This document shows, one piece after another, positions 25,492 through 33,359 of a stretch of 64,000 bases of DNA. The notes under the pieces are model-generated. The model was not told where the DNA came from, made no database searches, and saw only the letters and a list, made by a program, of their open reading frames with translations. The stretch lies in assembly GCF_000455825.1 (NCBI RefSeq), contig NZ_ATAO01000206.1, positions 496,001 to 560,000 on the forward strand. Direction: 5' to 3'. Source of the DNA: Microbacterium maritypicum MF109. Lineage in GTDB: Bacteria > Actinomycetota > Actinomycetes > Actinomycetales > Microbacteriaceae. Every line of letters starts with the position of its first letter. Position 1 is the first letter of the stretch. The position numbers and the translations under genes were made by a program.

Positions 25492-26592
25492 CTAGAGTCG
25501 AGCCAGCCAATCCAGGATGGCGTCGGAGAATCCGTCAGGATCCACGTTGTACTCGCGGGTGTGAGCAGCGGGGGTCGTTTCGTGAAGGACAACCCTGCTC
25601 GGGCAACGGTCAGCGAATCTCCTAGAGCTGCTGAGCGGAGCTGTGCGATCGCCGCGCGAGTGTATGACGAGTGTCGGGATGTCCACCGTCCTGCGACCCG
25701 ACCAGTCGAGTCCCGCGAAATCAATCGGTTCCGCCACCCCAGCCAGCCTGCAAAGAGGTCGTGTGCCGAGGCACTTCATGATCAGTGCGACAGCAAGTGC
25801 CGGCGCTGGCAACTTCATTCTCCGTGACGCGGTCTGGGCGAGAGCATGCCAATCGGTCGCTGGGGAAATCAGGATCTGCCCACGCAGGAGGTCTTTGTGT
25901 GAGCTGTGGTCGCCGAGCAAAAGGGCAATCGTTGCACCCAGGCACCAGCCGACGAGCAAGATCCGTTGCGCGCCGTTCCGCCTGCTGTATGCGAGGGCCG
26001 CCTCGACGTCATTCCACTCGTCAAGGCCAAGACGTGTCGCCCTCCCCATTTGCCGCGGGCCTTCCCCGTCCCCTCGATATGAGACGACTAGATGAGCCGT
26101 ATCGGCGTGGCCAGACATCGCAGCAACAGACCGGAGGGCATTCATCCGATCGGCGTTCAACCCATGGATGTGTATCGCCCACGTTGTCGCTTCCGGGTCC
26201 CCAAAAAGCCACGCCGGAGCTTCTCCTGATGGCGTGTCGACGACGATTTCGCGGTATGCGCCAACCTCATCCGGTGAAGCGTGAATATGTCCGTCCAGGA
26301 CGCCGCGCCCACTCTGGAGTGATCCCGTTATGGTTTCGAGTCGCCTGACGACCGTCTTCCCATCATCGCTGAGAACGTCCCCGACGCGCGCATGGCCGGA
26401 CTTCGTCCAAAGCCCGAAAGTTCCGGGGTGGCGCGTCAACGGTGTTGAACGGAACGCGGCGAGGTCGCCCACAATTCGGACATATCGCCGCTTCTCGACA
26501 CGTCGCCAACCTACGAGCAATCGGCAAAGCCCGCGCAACAACACCGCCAAGTTCGCTCCGACCAATAGAGCAATGGTGACTCCCCACCACAT
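25492..26592 (-). CDS. Membrane-anchored alpha/beta hydrolase, copy 2, with Cys nucleophile
   Basis: 366 residues with the same plan as the hydrolase at 21905-23023: one N-terminal span (WWGVTIALLVGANLAVLL), a beta-rich middle and an alpha/beta hydrolase domain. Matching segments are TWAIHIHGLNADRMNALRSV, HLVVSYRGD, HSRGDRTAP and EYNVDPDGF. The nucleophile elbow is GWCLGAT, so Cys replaces Ser, as in dienelactone hydrolase-like enzymes. ATG 26592 overlaps the preceding stop by one base. It closes the operon that begins with the HNH gene. Confidence 0.82.
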   Translation of the reverse strand: MWWGVTIALLVGANLAVLLRGLCRLLVGWRRVEKRRYVRIVGDLAAFRSTPLTRHPGTFGLWTKSGHARVGDVLSDDGKTVVRRLETITGSLQSGRGVLDGHIHASPDEVGAYREIVVDTPSGEAPAWLFGDPEATTWAIHIHGLNADRMNALRSVAAMSGHADTAHLVVSYRGDGEGPRQMGRATRLGLDEWNDVEAALAYSRRNGAQRILLVGWCLGATIALLLGDHSSHKDLLRGQILISPATDWHALAQTASRRMKLPAPALAVALIMKCLGTRPLCRLAGVAEPIDFAGLDWSGRRTVDIPTLVIHSRGDRTAPLSSSRRFADRCPSRVVLHETTPAAHTREYNVDPDGFSDAILDWLARL

Positions 26593-26852
26593 CAATCCCG
26601 CCGGTACCCGTCCGGTACCGCGGCCCGCACAGCGTCGATACTCTCTCCCTCGACCTCGGCGAGATCGCCCCAGTGGGCCAGCTTGGCAGCCGTCGACAGG
26701 CTGGGCACCTGCTTCGTCTTGGTGATCGGACTGTCGGTGACAACCCATCCGTCCGGAACCTGCGCCGCCAACCTCTCCCTCAGTTCCTCCGTGTCATCCC
26801 CAGTGAGGGTGAGTTCCTGGACCCTGGTGGACTGAATAACGCCGACGAGCAT
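26592..26852 (-). CDS. Small protein, 86 aa, coupled to hydrolase copy 2
   Basis: MLVGVIQSTRVQELTLTGDD then an acidic helix and DGWVVTDSPITKTKQV. No transmembrane span or known motif. TAGGCT lies exactly six bases before the ATG, so this gene and the hydrolase can have their own leaderless transcript. The overlap TGATG couples it to the hydrolase, suggesting a partner or regulator of that enzyme. Unknown family. Confidence 0.62.
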   Translation of the reverse strand: MLVGVIQSTRVQELTLTGDDTEELRERLAAQVPDGWVVTDSPITKTKQVPSLSTAAKLAHWGDLAEVEGESIDAVRAAVPDGYRRD

Positions 26853-26875
26853 GGCTTAAGCCTAGGCCTGCGTCG

Positions 26876-27094
26876 TCACGTCACGTCGATGCCACACAGC
26901 CGGCAGCGACGCATCGTTCCGGGACTGTTCCAGTCGCATCGATCGTGGTTGCAGGTCGCCTGCATGAGATGGCAGACGCTGCACGTCACCAGCACAATCG
27001 ATCCCTCAGGGAACACGAGCTCCCGCGGGTACCCGGTGAAGCTGCCGTGCGACCGGTGAAGATCGGGCGTGGGCGTTGGGTCGGACAGGATCAT
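26876..27094 (-). CDS. Small zinc-ribbon-like protein, 72 aa
   Basis: The C-terminal half carries CSVCHLMQATCNHDRC and CRLCG, giving C-x2-C and C-x2-C pairs plus extra Cys/His, the composition of a zinc ribbon. ATG 27094 overlaps the stop of the preceding gene (ATGA). Possibly a nucleic-acid-binding accessory protein; function unknown. Confidence 0.6.
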   Translation of the reverse strand: MILSDPTPTPDLHRSHGSFTGYPRELVFPEGSIVLVTCSVCHLMQATCNHDRCDWNSPGTMRRCRLCGIDVT

Positions 27095-27531
27095 CCACCG
27101 TCACGGTCGCTCTCGCCGATGTAGTCGCGGATGCCTTCTGCCAACCACTCGCAGGTCTCGTAGGGCTTGTCCTGGTGCTCATCGTTGTCGTACAGCTCCA
27201 CGAGCCGTCGCAGCTCGTCCGCGGCCGTGATCGGGTCACCGTCGAAGACGCATCCGTCGTTCACGTATATGCGGGTTCGCTCCTGGGCGCCCTCTGCCGT
27301 GTCGATCTGCACGACCGTGTAGCTGAAGCCCGATGACGTCGTGTGCTGGTAAGCGTGGAGGTCCTCGAAGGGCCCTGCACGACGCTCGCGGTCAGTCTCA
27401 ATCGACTGTGCGAGGAGTTCGCGGATCTGATCTCGCGTGAGGCTCTCGCCCTGCACGCCGACCATCACTTCATCCGCGAACTCTTCTGCTGAGCGGATGT
27501 CGTCATGCGGCGCCGGGGTCGTGCTGGTCAT
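27091..27531 (-). CDS. Hypothetical acidic protein, 146 aa
   Basis: Soluble, acidic (DDIRSAEEFADEVMVGVQGE; ADELRRLVELYDNDEHQDKPY), no recognised domain. Start ATG 27531 is preferred to GTG 27540 because TATGTG stands six bases before it; the GTG lies within the HNH gene's stop. It is coupled to the zinc-ribbon gene. May be an antirestriction-like or host-takeover small protein by its composition, but this is only a guess. Confidence 0.62.
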   Translation of the reverse strand: MTSTTPAPHDDIRSAEEFADEVMVGVQGESLTRDQIRELLAQSIETDRERRAGPFEDLHAYQHTTSSGFSYTVVQIDTAEGAQERTRIYVNDGCVFDGDPITAADELRRLVELYDNDEHQDKPYETCEWLAEGIRDYIGESDRDGG

Positions 27532-27536
27532 GGCAG

Positions 27537-28082
27537 TCACATACCCGGTCCCGCCGGTGTGGGCGGGACCGGGTATGCCAGTCCGATGGCAGCGAGGTCG
27601 GCGCCGGTCTGAGCGATCGCCAAGATCAGGGTGTCGCGGCGAGTGACCTCACGAGGCGCGAAGCGGAGCACCATGCATGCCTCGTCGGGCGTGCGGTCGG
27701 CCTTGACGTTGTTGCACCGGCTGCACGCCGCGACCGTGTTCAGCCACTCGTCCTGCCCTCCACGCGAGCGCGGCATGACGTGGTCTACCGTCGTCGCGTG
27801 ACGGCCGCAATAGGCGCACTCGTGGTCGTCACGGCGCAGCAGGCCGGCACGCGACCAGGGGACGGTGCCGTACCGGTAGGGCACGCGCACCATCTCGCGG
27901 AACTGCACGACGCGAGGCATCGGGAACTCGGCCTCGGCGGATCGGACGATCCTGCCGGGGACCGCGTCGACGATCGTGGCGCGCTCACGTATCAGGAAGA
28001 TCAGCGCGCGGTGCAGCGGCACGATTCCGAGCGGTTCCATGGATGCGTTCAGCACGACGACGCCGTTGGCGATCCTCACCAT
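27537..28082 (-). CDS. HNH endonuclease
   Basis: 181-residue nuclease. The HNH core reads CAYCGRHATTVDHVMPRSRGG...NTVAACSRCNNVKADRTP, with two CxxC zinc pairs and the catalytic DH. The N-terminal part (VVLNASMEPLGIVPLHRAL) is typical of free-standing actinobacterial and phage HNH proteins. ATG 28082 has AGAGGA eight bases upstream. It sits directly downstream of four tRNA genes on the same strand, a common location for selfish HNH genes. Target site unknown. Confidence 0.9.
   Translation of the reverse strand: MVRIANGVVVLNASMEPLGIVPLHRALIFLIRERATIVDAVPGRIVRSAEAEFPMPRVVQFREMVRVPYRYGTVPWSRAGLLRRDDHECAYCGRHATTVDHVMPRSRGGQDEWLNTVAACSRCNNVKADRTPDEACMVLRFAPREVTRRDTLILAIAQTGADLAAIGLAYPVPPTPAGPGM
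27538..27543 (-). promoter_or_regulatory. Leaderless TATGTG promoter, copy 3
   Basis: CCGGGTATGTG then ACTGCC and the ATG at 27531. It overlaps the last codons of the HNH gene (GPGM-stop) and one arm of a 15-bp inverted repeat. Confidence 0.62.
27541..27576. terminator. 15-bp perfect inverted repeat at the end of the HNH gene
   Basis: ATACCCGGTCCCGCC (27541-27555) pairs with GGCGGGACCGGGTAT (27562-27576). The repeat encodes the protein's final residues AYPVPPTPAGPGM and includes the next promoter. It could terminate the HNH transcript or be a processing site. Because it duplicates the GGGTAT of the promoter in inverse orientation, it may also be a regulator site. Confidence 0.55.
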
Positions 28083-28157
28083 GGCGCTTTCCTCTCTGCT
28101 GAACGGTCCTGGAGCTGGCTCTTTCCGGTCCTCGGAGTCCACAGCGGAACACGAAGT

Positions 28158-28230
28158 GCGCTCGACCGGATTCGAACCGGTGACCGTCCGCTCCGGAGGC
28201 GGAAGCTCTGTCCATCTGAGCTACAAGCGC
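28158..28230 (-). tRNA. tRNA-Arg (anticodon CCG)
   Basis: Reverse strand gives acceptor GCGCTTG, D-arm TAGCTCAG, anticodon loop CTCCGGA, T-arm GGTTCGAATCC and acceptor CGAGCGC, a full cloverleaf of 73 bases. No CCA is encoded. Confidence 0.9.
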
Positions 28231-28235
28231 GTGGT

Positions 28236-28308
28236 GCCCTCAGGAGGAGTCGAACCCCCGACCTCCGGTGCCGTAGACCGGTGCTCTGTCCTGCTGAGCT
28301 ATGAGGGC
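28236..28308 (-). tRNA. tRNA-Arg (anticodon ACG)
   Basis: Acceptor GCCCTCA, TAGCTCAG D-arm, anticodon loop CTACGGC between CCGGT and ACCGG, T-arm GGTTCGACTCC and acceptor TGAGGGC. Only five bases separate it from the Arg-CCG gene. Confidence 0.9.
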
Positions 28309-28424
28309 CAGGTGGCGGCCGCGGGCACTTCGCCCCGTCGCCCCTCCTCCTGCAGGTGCAGGCTGAGCTACCCGACCGCTGCGATGAACGCTTCGTCTCG
28401 CACGCCGGTTGTCTCGGCGCTTGC

Positions 28425-28499
28425 GACCCCTGCCGGATTCGAACCGGCGTCCTCCTGACTGAGAATCAGGCGTCCTCGACCGTCCTAGACCAAGGGGCC
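28425..28499 (-). tRNA. tRNA-Glu (anticodon CTC)
   Basis: Acceptor GGCCCCT with AGGGGTC, anticodon loop TTCTCAG within CCTGA/TCAGG, T-arm GGTTCGAATCC. 75 bases. Confidence 0.85.
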
Positions 28500-28503
28500 A
28501 TCA

Positions 28504-28529
28504 ACTCCCCAAGAAGCTCCTTGGGGAGT
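28504..28529. repeat. Hairpin in tRNA spacer
   Basis: ACTCCCCAAG (28504-28513) and CTTGGGGAGT (28520-28529) pair perfectly around six bases. A further GCTCCCG/CGGGAGC stem follows. Likely RNA-processing or weak termination signals between tRNAs; the rest of 28530-28694 shows nothing recognisable. Confidence 0.6.
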
Positions 28530-28694
28530 GCGCTCCCGCCGTTGACGGCAACGGGAGCTTGCGCGGACGGATCCGCACCGGAGCAGCCTCTGTCTGCTCA
28601 CTCCGCCTGTCGCGGGCTCAGCCCGCGTACTGACGGTGGGTCGTCACCCTGTTGCCGGTGCTTACCTGGCCGCCGGCAGCCTTTCGGTGTGCGC

Positions 28695-28767
28695 TCCCCG
28701 AGCAGGAATCGAACCTGCGAAGGCCGGACCCAGAATCCGGCTGGCCGTGCCAGCAGACCATCGGGCA
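28695..28767 (-). tRNA. tRNA-Gln (anticodon CTG)
   Basis: Acceptor TGCCCGA/TCGGGGA (one mismatch), anticodon loop TTCTGGG in CCGGA/TCCGG, T-arm GGTTCGATTCC. First gene of the leftward array and nearest to the TATGTG promoter at 28850. Confidence 0.82.
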
Positions 28768-28849
28768 TCAGCCGCGTGTGCGGCATCATATGCAACCAGA
28801 TCGTGCGCAGGTCGTCCTGTGTTGCCAGAGTCGTGTCGGTCATGGTTCT

Positions 28850-28855
28850 CACATA
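28850..28855 (-). promoter_or_regulatory. Leaderless TATGTG promoter, copy 4, ahead of the tRNA array
   Basis: TCGGGTATGTG then AGAACC and an ATG at 28843. The ATG opens a frame that runs into tRNA-Gln, so the expected product of this promoter is the tRNA array rather than a protein, perhaps with a short leader peptide. Confidence 0.55.
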
Positions 28856-28936
28856 CCCGATCCTGCGCGATGGCGAGGACTCCGCACGGCAGACCGCGGC
28901 CGCGCCACCTCTGTAACGGTTCGATAACGGCACTTT

Positions 28937-29014
28937 GCGTCAACGCGTTTGACGCTCCTAGCTTCAGGTCAAACGATTGATGTGTCTTTGCAGTCGAACA
29001 TCAAACGATTGATG
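28937..29014. promoter_or_regulatory. Three LacI-type operators upstream of sugar locus A
   Basis: GCGTCAA-N5-TTGACGC (28937-28955), TCAAACGATTGA (28969-28980) and CATCAAACGATTGATG (28999-29014) are palindromes with near-CG centres. The last ends 14 bases before the regulator start. They fit autorepression by the LacI protein encoded at 29029. Confidence 0.72.
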
Positions 29015-29028
29015 CCATTGGAGTCACC

Positions 29029-30054
29029 ATGATCACGCTGAAGGATCTCGCCGCAGCTGTCGGCGTGAGCGCGTCCGCAGTGTCTCTGGTGCTCAATGAT
29101 CGCCACCAGGGGCGGGTGAATTCGGAGACAGCGAACCGGATCCGCACTGCGGCAGCTGAGATGGGGTACATCCCGAACGTGCTCGCGCGGGGGCTCCGCA
29201 CAAAGCGCACGCACACGATCGGCCTGCTCTCTGATGGCGTGGCGAGCGTTCCCTTCGCCGGGCGCATGCTCGAAGGAGTGCAGAGCCGCGCCTGGGACTC
29301 GGGATATCTGGCGATGATCATCGAGACGATATCCCGTCCCGAGCTCGTTACCCAATCCTCACGATCGCTCCTCCAGCGAGACATCGACGGGATGATCCTC
29401 GCTGCCGACTACCACCGAGTTGTCGAGCTACCACCCATCCCTCCCACTCTGCCCGTTGTCATTCTCAACGGGAGCCCTGCGCGAGGCGTTATGGCAGACA
29501 GCGCAGTGCCGGACGAGGAGGGCGGCGCCCGCTCTGCCGTCAGACGACTCGTCGCAGCCGGGCACCGTCGCATCGCCTTCTGCAACGTGGGCGGGGATCG
29601 ATTCGTCGCCTCCCAGCTGAGACAGCGTGGATTTCTAGAAGCGCACGCCGAGAACGGGATCGCCGCGGACCCCACCCTCATCGTCGAGCTACCCGACCCG
29701 AGCACTACCCATGCTCTCGGCCCCCTCAGGGAATTGCTCTCGACCACTGCGAGGCCTACCGCCTTGTTCTGCTTCTCAGACCAGATCGCGTTCGCCGCCT
29801 ATCAGATCTGCGCCGAACTCGGACTTCACGTTCCTGAGGATCTTTCGATCATCGGGTTCGACGACCAGGAGTTCATCGCCGACGCCCTTCAACCGGGGCT
29901 CACCACGGTTCAACTGCCGCACCGGGCCATGGGCGTTTGGGCTGCGGAGCGGGTCATAGACCGCATACATGGGGATGCGGACGGACCACCGAAATCGGTG
30001 CGCATCGCATGCCCCCTCATCGAAAGGGACTCTGTAGGCCCGCCGGCGGGCTGA
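29029..30054 (+). CDS. LacI-family regulator, locus A
   Basis: 341 residues. N-terminal LacI HTH MITLKDLAAAVGVSASAVSL with hinge helix NVLARGLRTKRT, then a periplasmic-binding-fold sensor ending in ...IIGFDDQEFIADALQPGLTTV. Three palindromic operators lie just upstream, so it should repress itself and the importer-GH172 genes that follow. The inducer is presumably the transported sugar. It is the first gene of the rightward operon, 107 bases before the binding protein. Confidence 0.9.
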   Translation: MITLKDLAAAVGVSASAVSLVLNDRHQGRVNSETANRIRTAAAEMGYIPNVLARGLRTKRTHTIGLLSDGVASVPFAGRMLEGVQSRAWDSGYLAMIIETISRPELVTQSSRSLLQRDIDGMILAADYHRVVELPPIPPTLPVVILNGSPARGVMADSAVPDEEGGARSAVRRLVAAGHRRIAFCNVGGDRFVASQLRQRGFLEAHAENGIAADPTLIVELPDPSTTHALGPLRELLSTTARPTALFCFSDQIAFAAYQICAELGLHVPEDLSIIGFDDQEFIADALQPGLTTVQLPHRAMGVWAAERVIDRIHGDADGPPKSVRIACPLIERDSVGPPAG

Positions 30055-30161
30055 TCCCACCTCTCATTCTCCCGGTGACGCAGATGCGCCACCGGTACCC
30101 CGGCACGCCATGGCGCGCCACCCCTCTCACCGAAAGACCGATCCACCACACGGAGGAAACA

Positions 30162-31484
30162 ATGGCAACCATCACGCGCAGGTCACTGCGTTTGGCAGTC
30201 GGCATCGCGGCCGCCGCCGTTGCAGTGACGTCCCTCACTGCTTGCGGGTCGTCGGGCGACGACGCCGGCAGCGACACCTTCACCATCCTGCAGTACGAAA
30301 ACCCCGAATCCGCACAGGGTCAGGGCTGGCAACTCGCTCTCGAGCTGTTTCAGAAGAAGCATCCCGACGTGAAAGTCGACTTCCAGACCACAAGCTTCGA
30401 TGCCATGCGGCAGAACGCGAAGATCACACTCACCGGGGACAACGTCCCTGACGTGATCGAGTTCAACAAGGGCAACGCCGACGGTGGCCAGCTTGCGGGA
30501 CAGGGTCTGCTCACCCCGCTGAACGATCAGGTGAAGAAGTACGGCTGGGACAAGAAGGTCACCGGTGCCATGCAGGCTTTCGCTCAGTACAACGAACAGG
30601 GTCTCGCGGGCTCCGGCGACTGGTACGGCGTCCCGAACATCGGCGAGTACGTGATGTACTACTACAACAAGGATCTCTGGGCGAAGGCAGGCATCACCGA
30701 GGAGCCCACCACCCTCGAAGAGTTCGAGGGCATCATGGACAAGCTCCTCGCCGCGGGCATCACGCCGATCTCCTCGTCGGCGTCGACGAGTCAGGGCTTC
30801 AACCAGATGTGGATCTGGTACTCCCTGGTCGCAGCTGAAGCGGACCGCACGTCGATCGATGACTTCATGTTCCTGCGCGAGCCGGTGGACTTCTCGAAGG
30901 CGCCGTGGAAGGACGCAGCTGACCGGTTCCAATCGTGGATCGACAAGGGCTACGTCGGAGACGAGCTCGGCGGGCTGAACTTCGAGCAGGCGACGGTGAA
31001 CTTCCTCAGCGGAGACAAGGCGATGCTGATCTGGAACCAGGGCGAGTTCGCCCGAATCCGCGAGCAGGCGACGTTCGAGTGGGACTACTTCACCCTCCCC
31101 GGCGCGAACATGCAGATGGGCTCGAGCGGTCACCTGTGGGGCGTGCCCGCGAACGCGAAGAACAAGGAGCTCGCCTACGACTGGATCGACATCACGCTGA
31201 GCGAGGAGGTCCAGAACAAGATCGGCCAGCTGGGCGGGCTCCCCCTCGCGGGCGACGCGTCGACGATCGACGACGACCTGACCCGCGAGTACACCGAGCG
31301 GTTCAACGAACTCCTCGACGCGGACTCGCTCGCCTTCTACCCGGACTACCCTGTTCCCGGCTTCCTCGACTTCATCCAGTCGAACATGCAGGCGATGTCC
31401 AACAAGAACGAGACCGCCGACGAGTACACGGACAAGCTCCAGAAGTTCTACGACGACGGCCGCGAGACGGCTCTGGCCGGCTGA
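30162..31484 (+). CDS. Sugar ABC importer, substrate-binding lipoprotein, locus A
   Basis: 440 residues. Signal peptide with twin Arg (ITRRSLRLAVGIAAAAVAV) and lipobox LTACG, so it is a lipid-anchored extracellular receptor. The mature part is a family-1 extracellular solute-binding protein (VIEFNKGNADGGQLAGQGLL; EYVMYYYNKDLWAKAGI). GGAGG lies five bases before the ATG. Substrate unknown; the GH172 enzyme downstream suggests a furanoside oligosaccharide. A strong hairpin follows the gene. Confidence 0.9.
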   Translation: MATITRRSLRLAVGIAAAAVAVTSLTACGSSGDDAGSDTFTILQYENPESAQGQGWQLALELFQKKHPDVKVDFQTTSFDAMRQNAKITLTGDNVPDVIEFNKGNADGGQLAGQGLLTPLNDQVKKYGWDKKVTGAMQAFAQYNEQGLAGSGDWYGVPNIGEYVMYYYNKDLWAKAGITEEPTTLEEFEGIMDKLLAAGITPISSSASTSQGFNQMWIWYSLVAAEADRTSIDDFMFLREPVDFSKAPWKDAADRFQSWIDKGYVGDELGGLNFEQATVNFLSGDKAMLIWNQGEFARIREQATFEWDYFTLPGANMQMGSSGHLWGVPANAKNKELAYDWIDITLSEEVQNKIGQLGGLPLAGDASTIDDDLTREYTERFNELLDADSLAFYPDYPVPGFLDFIQSNMQAMSNKNETADEYTDKLQKFYDDGRETALAG

Positions 31485-31487
31485 CCG

Positions 31488-31523
31488 ACAATGGGGGCCG
31501 CCCTTGCCGGCGGCCCCCATTGT
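31488..31523 (+). terminator. Intra-operon hairpin after the binding-protein gene
   Basis: ACAATGGGGGCCGCC (31488-31502) pairs perfectly with GGCGGCCCCCATTGT (31509-31523). Such a 15-bp stem between binding-protein and permease genes usually protects the upstream mRNA or lowers permease expression. Confidence 0.75.
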
Positions 31524-31541
31524 CTCGCGAAGGAGACCCCC

Positions 31542-32471
31542 ATGTCATTGACCACCACCGTGGCGCGACGGCGTCCGCTGGAGCGGCACGCCGCCTACTG
31601 GCTCTATCTGCTCCCTCTGGCCGCCGGCTTCCTCATCGTCGTCGGCGCCCCGTTCGTCATGAACGTGTACACGAGCTTGTTCCACTGGAAAGGCGGCCTG
31701 GCGCCGATGCGCTGGGCCGGTCTCGAAAACTACATCCACCTGTTCCAGGACGACACATTCTGGCGTTCATTCCAGAACACGCTGGCGATGATCGTGGCGA
31801 TCACGATCATCCCCACGATTATCGGCATCTTGCTGGCCGCGCTCCTGTTCGACTACCTCGGCCGTCGGTTCGGCGACAAGGCCATCGCCGTCCTGCGCGC
31901 GACGTACTACGTGCCGCAGATCCTGCCGATCGCAGTCGCAGGTTTCATCTGGGCGTGGATCCTCGACACTCAGAATGGGTCGATCAACCTTGCGCTCAAA
32001 GGCCTGGGAATCACCAATCCCCCGGATTGGCTGGGTAACCCGGACATCGCGATCTACGCCGTCATGCTGATGCTCATCTGGCTGCAGATCGGCTACCCCG
32101 TCGTGATCTTCATGTCCGCATTGCAGCGCGTCGACCCGGAGCTCTACGAAGCCGCAGAGCTCGACGGTGCAGGATGGTGGCGCCGCTTCCAGGCGATCAC
32201 CATCCCTCAGATCCGTCCCGAGATCTTCGTCGTCGTGCTCACCGCCACCATCGCCGCTTTGAAGGTGTTCGCCCCGATCCTCATCCTCACCGGCGGCGGC
32301 CCCGAGGAGTCCACCACCGTGCCGTCGTACTACGCGTATCGCAATTTCTTCGAACTGTCGCGAGTGGGCTATGGCTCGACGATCGCCACTGTGATGTCGA
32401 TCGTCATCTTCGCCGTCGCCACCGTAATGCTCGTCTGGCAGCACCGCGAGACCCGCAAGGAGCACCGCTGA
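31542..32471 (+). CDS. Sugar ABC permease (MalF type), locus A
   Basis: 309 residues, six spans, with the cytosolic EAA loop LYEAAELDGAGWWRRFQAIT that docks the ATPase. GGAG lies before ATG 31542. Its TGA shares one base with the ATG of the next permease. No ATPase gene accompanies it, so a shared ATPase encoded elsewhere (MsiK-like) must energise it. Confidence 0.9.
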   Translation: MSLTTTVARRRPLERHAAYWLYLLPLAAGFLIVVGAPFVMNVYTSLFHWKGGLAPMRWAGLENYIHLFQDDTFWRSFQNTLAMIVAITIIPTIIGILLAALLFDYLGRRFGDKAIAVLRATYYVPQILPIAVAGFIWAWILDTQNGSINLALKGLGITNPPDWLGNPDIAIYAVMLMLIWLQIGYPVVIFMSALQRVDPELYEAAELDGAGWWRRFQAITIPQIRPEIFVVVLTATIAALKVFAPILILTGGGPEESTTVPSYYAYRNFFELSRVGYGSTIATVMSIVIFAVATVMLVWQHRETRKEHR

Positions 32472-33337
32472 TGGCCACCATGTCTCTCATCAATCCCACC
32501 GCCTTCGATCGGCCGCGCCGCACCCGTATGAACTGGGTAATGCTCACCGTCGCGATTCTGGTTGCCGTCGTCATGGCCTCGCCATTCCTGCTGCTCGTGC
32601 TCAACGCGTTCAAGACAGGTGCCGACTACTCCGCGCACGGTCCGCTGGCCTGGCCGACGACCTTCACCTTCGACGCCTTCATCAACTACTTGAACAGGGT
32701 GAACTTCCCGCTGGCACTGTGGAATTCCATTCTCAGTTCGACAGTGATCGCGTTCGCCGGCACGGGGCTGGCGCTCCTGGCGTCCTACGCGATCGGCATC
32801 GGGCGGATCCGAGCACACACAGCCGTCACTGCGATCCTGCTCATCGCCACGATGGTGCCACACGAGGCGCTGATCTACCCGCTCTTCTACGGCGCTCAGG
32901 CGACCAAGACGCTGAACACGATCTGGTCGATCGTGATCGTCTTCACCATCCTCTGGGCCGCCTACGGGACCTACATCCTCTCCAGCGTCATGTCGACCTT
33001 CCCCCGGGAGATCCTCGAAGCCGCCGCCATCGACGGAGCGTCGCGGTGGCGCATCCTGTGGAGTGTCGTCTTCCCCATCGTGCGGCCGACGCTGACCGTT
33101 CTGGTCGTCTTCACCTTCATCTGGTCGTGGAACGAGTTCTACATCCCGCTCATCCTGCTCGCGGACCCCGCATCGCAGACGGTGCCAATCGCACTGTCCA
33201 CCCTCCGTGGACAGCATTCGATCGACATCACGGTCGTCAACGCCGGGTCGCTGCTGTCCCTGATCCCCACGCTCATCTTCTTCCTCATCTTCCAGCGCAC
33301 CATCAGCCGCGGCGTGACCGCGGGCGCAGTGAAGTAG
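32471..33337 (+). CDS. Sugar ABC permease (MalG type), locus A
   Basis: 288 residues, six spans, EAA loop ILEAAAIDGASRWRILWSVV. Heterodimer partner of the preceding permease, coupled by a one-base stop-start overlap. The next gene, the GH172 enzyme, starts 23 bases on. Confidence 0.9.
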   Translation: MATMSLINPTAFDRPRRTRMNWVMLTVAILVAVVMASPFLLLVLNAFKTGADYSAHGPLAWPTTFTFDAFINYLNRVNFPLALWNSILSSTVIAFAGTGLALLASYAIGIGRIRAHTAVTAILLIATMVPHEALIYPLFYGAQATKTLNTIWSIVIVFTILWAAYGTYILSSVMSTFPREILEAAAIDGASRWRILWSVVFPIVRPTLTVLVVFTFIWSWNEFYIPLILLADPASQTVPIALSTLRGQHSIDITVVNAGSLLSLIPTLIFFLIFQRTISRGVTAGAVK

Positions 33338-33359
33338 CCCTACGAAAGGACACGACACG

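Noticed and set aside
28310..28373. A possible fifth tRNA between Arg-ACG and Glu-CTC
   Set aside because: GGTAGCTCAG-like D-arm sequence is present, but no TTCGA T-loop or matching acceptor stem. At most a decayed remnant.
30183..31520. A 445-codon reverse frame opposite the locus A binding protein
   Set aside because: The forward strand carries an intact lipoprotein with signal peptide and RBS; the reverse frame has no recognisable motif.
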